NCBI GenBank assembly: GCA_028714615.1
Contig: JAQTMA010000092.1
Location: 7,239-15,711, forward strand
Direction: 5' to 3'
Length of the DNA: 8,473 nucleotides
Source: Anaerolineaceae bacterium
GTDB taxonomy: Bacteria > Chloroflexota > Anaerolineae > Anaerolineales > Anaerolineaceae
The notes beneath the pieces were generated by a model that had not been told where the DNA came from, searched no databases, and saw only the letters and a list, made by a program, of their open reading frames with translations. A program made the translations under genes and the position numbers. Below, in pieces: positions 5,208 to 8,473 of the stretch. Position 1 is the first letter of the stretch, and every line of letters begins with the position of its first letter.

Positions 5208-7928
5208 ATGGCAACTCCGTTGAAGGTACTCATTCTGGAAGACCGCTCGGCAGACGCTGAATTGATCGCTTTTGAGCTCAGCCGCTCCGGGTTCCAACCC
5301 GATTGGCAACGCGTGGAAACCGAAAGCCAGTTCCGCGAGGCGCTCACCCCAGACCTGGACATCATCCTGGCGGATTACTCCCTGCCCCAGTTCGATGCGC
5401 TGCGCGCGTTGCACAGCGTGCAAGAAGCGGGCATGGATATCCCCTTCATTATCATCACCGGTTCGGTGAGTGAAGAAGTTGCGGTTGAATGTATGAAGCA
5501 GGGCGCATCCGATTACCTTCTCAAAGACCGCCTGACTCGCCTGGGACCCGCCGTGGTGCATGCCCTTGAACAGACCGAATTGCATCGCCGCGAACAGGCT
5601 ACCGAGGTCGCCCTGGAAAAGAGTGAAGCGCTCAACCAGGCCATCCTCGCCAGCTTGAATGCTCATGTTGCCGTGCTGGACCAGGACGGCAACATCATCG
5701 CGGTCAATGATGCCTGGCGGCGCTTTGCGGTTGCCAACGGCGACGCTACCCTGAAACACACCTGCACCGGTCAAAACTACCTCAACGTAACGCGGCAGGC
5801 GGCTGAAGAAGGCCAGGAAGAAGCCCAAAAAGCGCTCAATGGCATCCTTTCTGTGATCGAGGGGAAACAATGCCTCTTCTCCATGGAATATGCCGCCCAT
5901 TCCGGTGCAGCCAAGCGCTGGTTCCTGCTGTACGTCACCCCCATGGAAGGGCCCACCCGTGGGGTGGTAGCCACCCACCTGGAGATCACCCAGCAAAAAT
6001 TAACAGAAGAACGCCTTTCCCTGCTCTCGACCGCCCTGGAAGCGGCGGCGAATACGGTGATGATCACCGACCGCTCTGGGACGATCGCCTGGGTCAACCC
6101 GGCCTTCACCCGCCTGACCGGGTATACCTTTGAGCAGGCTGTCGGGCACCAATCACACCTGGCCAACGCTCGCGCCCACGATCCGCGCACTTTCAGCGAT
6201 ATGTGGAAGACCATCCTGGATGGGCGGGTCTGGCACAGCGAGATCCTCAACCGGCACCGCAATGGCGCCACGTACATGGCTGAGATTACCATCACCCCCG
6301 TGCGCGATGATCACAAAGAGATCACCCATTTCATCGATATCGAGCAGGATATCACCGAACGCAAGCAGCACGAGCGCGAACTGGAAGCCCTGGTGGTTGT
6401 GGCGAATGCGCTCCGCACGGCTCAAACGCGCTCGGAGATGCTCCCGGTCATCCTCGACCAGTTGCTCGAGCTGCTCAAAGGCGAAGCTGCCACCATCCTG
6501 TTGTTTGATCCGACAAACGGAGAAATGGTGGTCACGCTGGGACGCGGTGCCTTCTCTCAGGCCAGCGGTATGCGCTTATCGATGCACGCAGGGCTCACCG
6601 GTCACCTGGTTTCCACCCGCCAGATGCTGTTATCCCCCAACATCTTGCAAGATGCTCGCCTGGAACCCGGCTTTATCGACGTTCCATACGCCGCAGCGGC
6701 GGTGCCGTTGATCTCGCAGGGCCAGGTGATCGGCATCCTGTGGGCTGCCCGCAAGCAGGAGTTCAGCCCGAACGATGCTCGTCTGCTCTCCGCCATCGCC
6801 GATATCGCTGCCAGCGCTATCTACCGCACCAGCCTGTTTGAAGAGACCGAGCTGCGCCTGCAGCGCCTGACGGCGCTGCGCGAAGTGGATAAGGCCATTA
6901 CCGCCAGTTTGGACGTGCGTGTGACCCTGAGCGTGTTGGTTGATCAGGTGGTCGCCCAATTGAATATGCACGCAGCCGACGTTTTGCTATTCAACGCCGA
7001 ATCGCAATCGCTGGAATATGCCGCCAGCCACGGGTTCCGCGCCAGTTACCTGCCCTCGGCCCGCGTGGGCAGCCAGACCTTCGCTCACCAGGCTGCCATG
7101 GAACGCCGCATCATCAGCATCCCCGATATCAACCTGGAGAAGAGCGAGATGGTCAGCCGTCTGCGCTTGCGCGGTGAGGAGTTCGTTTCGTATTTTGCCG
7201 TCCCGTTGCTGGCCAAAGGCCAGGTCAAAGGCGTGTTGGAGCTTTTTCACCGGGTGGCGTTCAATCCCAATGCCGATTGGCTCAACTTTCTCGAAACACT
7301 GGCGAACCAGGCCGCCATCGCCATCGACAATGCTGAGCTGTTCAACAGCCTGCAGCGCACCAACATCATGTTGGCGATGGCTTACGACGACACGATCGAG
7401 GGCTGGTCCCGCGCCCTGGACCTGCGTGACCGTGAAACCGAAGGCCACACCCAACGGGTGACTGAGATGACGATGGAGCTGGCTCGCCTGGCCGGGATGC
7501 GCGAGAGCGAGTTGGTTCACATCCGCCGGGGATCGCTCCTGCACGATATCGGCAAAATGGCGATTCCGGATGCCATCCTGCTCAAGCCCGATCCGCTGAC
7601 CGAGGACGAATGGGCCATCATCCGCAAACACCCCACCTATGCGTATTCGCTGCTTTCCCCCATCGAATTCTTGCACCCGGCCATCGATATCCCCTACTGC
7701 CATCATGAGCGCTGGGACGGAACCGGCTACCCGCGCGGATTACGCGGCGAGCAAATACCGTTCTCCGCCCGCGTATTCTCCCTGGTTGACGTTTACGATG
7801 CGCTCATCTCCACGCGTCCGTATCGCATTGGCTGGGATAAACAACGCACGGTCGAGTACATCCGGCAACAATCCGGCAAACAGTTCGATCCCACCCTCAC
7901 GGAGCTCTTTCTCAGCAAGGAGTGGTAA
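5208..7928 (+). CDS. Response regulator with REC-PAS-PAS-GAF-GAF-HD-GYP, likely cyclic-di-GMP phosphodiesterase
   Basis: Soluble multi-sensor protein of 906 aa that probably hydrolyses cyclic-di-GMP. The receiver (about 5-122) has Glu11-Asp12, phospho-acceptor Asp56 (ILADYSLPQ), Thr84 and Lys106. Lys106 is followed by Asp rather than the usual Pro (YLLKDRLTRL), as in many REC-PAS proteins. PAS1 (about 140-262; VNDAWRRFA, GQNYLNVTRQA) belongs to a divergent PAS type; PAS2 (about 268-385) is conventional and ends in DITERK. GAF1 spans about 395-540 and GAF2 about 555-712. The HD-GYP domain (about 725-906) keeps the metal and catalytic motifs: His747, His779-Asp780 in LLHDIGK, Lys783, His808, His832-His833 in HHERWDGTGYP, and Asp861/Asp864. 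Activity is therefore likely, though some family members prefer 3'3'-cGAMP. No membrane segment or GGDEF domain is seen. The ATG at 5208 has AGGA (5198-5201) 6 bases upstream; a TTG at 5172 is less likely. As the third gene of the operon, its receiver is a plausible target of the upstream kinase, directly or by relay. Confidence 0.94.
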   Translation: MATPLKVLILEDRSADAELIAFELSRSGFQPDWQRVETESQFREALTPDLDIILADYSLPQFDALRALHSVQEAGMDIPFIIITGSVSEEVAVECMKQGASDYLLKDRLTRLGPAVVHALEQTELHRREQATEVALEKSEALNQAILASLNAHVAVLDQDGNIIAVNDAWRRFAVANGDATLKHTCTGQNYLNVTRQAAEEGQEEAQKALNGILSVIEGKQCLFSMEYAAHSGAAKRWFLLYVTPMEGPTRGVVATHLEITQQKLTEERLSLLSTALEAAANTVMITDRSGTIAWVNPAFTRLTGYTFEQAVGHQSHLANARAHDPRTFSDMWKTILDGRVWHSEILNRHRNGATYMAEITITPVRDDHKEITHFIDIEQDITERKQHERELEALVVVANALRTAQTRSEMLPVILDQLLELLKGEAATILLFDPTNGEMVVTLGRGAFSQASGMRLSMHAGLTGHLVSTRQMLLSPNILQDARLEPGFIDVPYAAAAVPLISQGQVIGILWAARKQEFSPNDARLLSAIADIAASAIYRTSLFEETELRLQRLTALREVDKAITASLDVRVTLSVLVDQVVAQLNMHAADVLLFNAESQSLEYAASHGFRASYLPSARVGSQTFAHQAAMERRIISIPDINLEKSEMVSRLRLRGEEFVSYFAVPLLAKGQVKGVLELFHRVAFNPNADWLNFLETLANQAAIAIDNAELFNSLQRTNIMLAMAYDDTIEGWSRALDLRDRETEGHTQRVTEMTMELARLAGMRESELVHIRRGSLLHDIGKMAIPDAILLKPDPLTEDEWAIIRKHPTYAYSLLSPIEFLHPAIDIPYCHHERWDGTGYPRGLRGEQIPFSARVFSLVDVYDALISTRPYRIGWDKQRTVEYIRQQSGKQFDPTLTELFLSKEW

Positions 7929-7937
7929 AACCACGCC

Positions 7938-8369
7938 TTACGGACCGTAGGAGCGAGGTTCCGTCTGGCTGATCTCGAACCGCTGGCGGTGGATGATCGC
8001 CCGCACCACGTCCATGATCGAAATCACCCCGATCACGCGTTCCCCTTCCACCACCGGCAGGTGGCGGATGCTGTGCGAGGTCATCAAATCCATGCACTCG
8101 TCCAGAGTCTGGTCGGGATGAATGGTGAAAACCCGCACGGTCATGATCTCACACACCCGGGTCTCGTTCGAATTCTTCCCCTGGAGGATGACTTTACGGG
8201 CGTAATCCCGCTCGGAAAGAATGCCGGCCAGGCGATCGCCGTCCATCACCAGCAGGGCGCCGATCCCCTTTGACTCCATCCGGCGCAGCGCCTCGAACAC
8301 CGTCGCGTCCGGCCCGATCGACCAGACGTCATACCCCTTGACCTGCAATAAATTCCTGACCGTGTTCAT
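7938..8369 (-). CDS. Two-CBS-domain protein (predicted adenine-nucleotide sensor)
   Basis: Small cytoplasmic protein of 143 aa made almost entirely of a tandem CBS (Bateman) module, a fold that commonly binds AMP, ATP or related ligands. CBS1 covers about 8-64 (GALLVMDGDRLAGILSERDY) and CBS2 about 74-128 (IRHLPVVEGERVIGVIS). Both keep the ribose/phosphate contact pattern G-x-x-S-x-x-D: Gly49-Ser52-Asp55 and Gly114-Ser117-Asp120. There is no attached enzyme, channel or DNA-binding domain, so the partner is unknown. The start is supported by AGGAG (8376-8380) 6 bases before the ATG. The gene is convergent with the signalling operon, with 9 bases between the two stop codons and no clear terminator. 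It has its own promoter candidate, so a shared function with the operon is not implied. Confidence 0.93.
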   Translation of the reverse strand: MNTVRNLLQVKGYDVWSIGPDATVFEALRRMESKGIGALLVMDGDRLAGILSERDYARKVILQGKNSNETRVCEIMTVRVFTIHPDQTLDECMDLMTSHSIRHLPVVEGERVIGVISIMDVVRAIIHRQRFEISQTEPRSYGP

Positions 8370-8385
8370 CTCATTCTCCTAACCC

Positions 8386-8432
8386 TGATCGATAAACGCT
8401 AAATGGTATTTGCGAGTATTGTACATCGATCA
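8386..8432. promoter_or_regulatory. 8-bp inverted repeat around the CBS gene promoter (possible operator)
   Basis: TGATCGAT (8386-8393) and its exact reverse complement ATCGATCA (8425-8432) are separated by 31 bases. One arm lies in the predicted leader and the other in the spacer between the -35 and -10 elements. Paired sites of this kind can bind a dimeric regulator, but each arm contains the common palindrome ATCGAT, so chance is a real alternative. Confidence 0.3.
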
Positions 8433-8446
8433 ATCATCAAAAACAA
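8418..8446 (-). promoter_or_regulatory. Candidate promoter of the CBS-domain gene
   Basis: On the minus strand TACAAT (8418-8423, five of six matches to the -10 consensus) is 17 bases from TTGTTT (8441-8446, three of six matches to the -35). Transcription would begin near 8411, giving a leader of about 40 bases that includes the AGGAG ribosome binding site. Confidence 0.45.
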
Positions 8447-8473
8447 CCAAGCATACCAATTTGATAGGATTTG

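Noticed and set aside
5124..5996. 290-codon open frame antisense to the receiver and HD-GYP genes
   Set aside because: It is antisense to well-supported receiver and PAS coding sequence and has no domain signature or ribosome binding evidence.
7941..7951. Palindrome TACGGACCGTA near the end of the CBS gene
   Set aside because: It has a single-base centre, so it cannot form a usable hairpin loop, and it is explained by coding sequence.

Overview
The window reads as ordinary chromosomal DNA from a free-living, moderately GC-rich bacterium. The most likely source is a member of the Chloroflexota (Anaerolineae-like). This is inferred from the style of the genes: a secreted lipoprotein with a Pro/Thr/Ala-rich linker, long multi-PAS/GAF signalling proteins, a particular GAF-to-HD-GYP arrangement, and GTAGAGACGC-type dispersed palindromes. 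No rRNA, tRNA, CRISPR array, transposase, integrase or phage gene is visible.

Layout, left to right. Positions 1-96 hold a perfect 11-bp palindromic hairpin and a partial second copy of its arm, probably a REP-like dispersed repeat. Positions 97-1830 (minus strand) encode a predicted exported lipoprotein: a trypsin-like HtrA/DegP-type serine protease with an intact His-Asp-Ser triad, one PDZ domain and an unusual C-terminal beta-rich domain that looks like a LamG/jelly-roll fold. A 381-bp divergent intergenic region (1831-2211) follows, with a good promoter candidate for the protease and only weak ones for the rightward operon.

Positions 2212-7928 (plus strand) form a three-gene signalling operon: (1) a membrane histidine kinase with a Cache-like extracytoplasmic sensor, two PAS domains and a kinase core resembling that of the cyanobacterial phytochrome kinases; (2) a stand-alone Rcp1-type receiver whose start overlaps the kinase stop; (3) a soluble REC-PAS-PAS-GAF-GAF-HD-GYP protein, a likely cyclic-di-GMP phosphodiesterase with all the metal-binding motifs. 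The simplest reading is that an external signal controls kinase autophosphorylation. Phosphate then passes to the small receiver, to the receiver of the HD-GYP protein, or to both, and so adjusts cyclic-di-GMP breakdown. The PAS and GAF domains would add cytoplasmic inputs.

Positions 7938-8369 (minus strand) encode a small two-CBS-domain protein, convergent with the operon and only 9 bp from it. It has a clear Shine-Dalgarno sequence, a plausible promoter and an 8-bp inverted repeat around that promoter. I see no link to the signalling operon beyond adjacency.

I did not find a clearly new system. The points most worth a second look are the protease/jelly-roll fusion, the coupling of a phytochrome-style kinase core and Rcp1-style receiver to a membrane sensor and an HD-GYP output, and the kinase's missing phosphatase-type residue at His+4.
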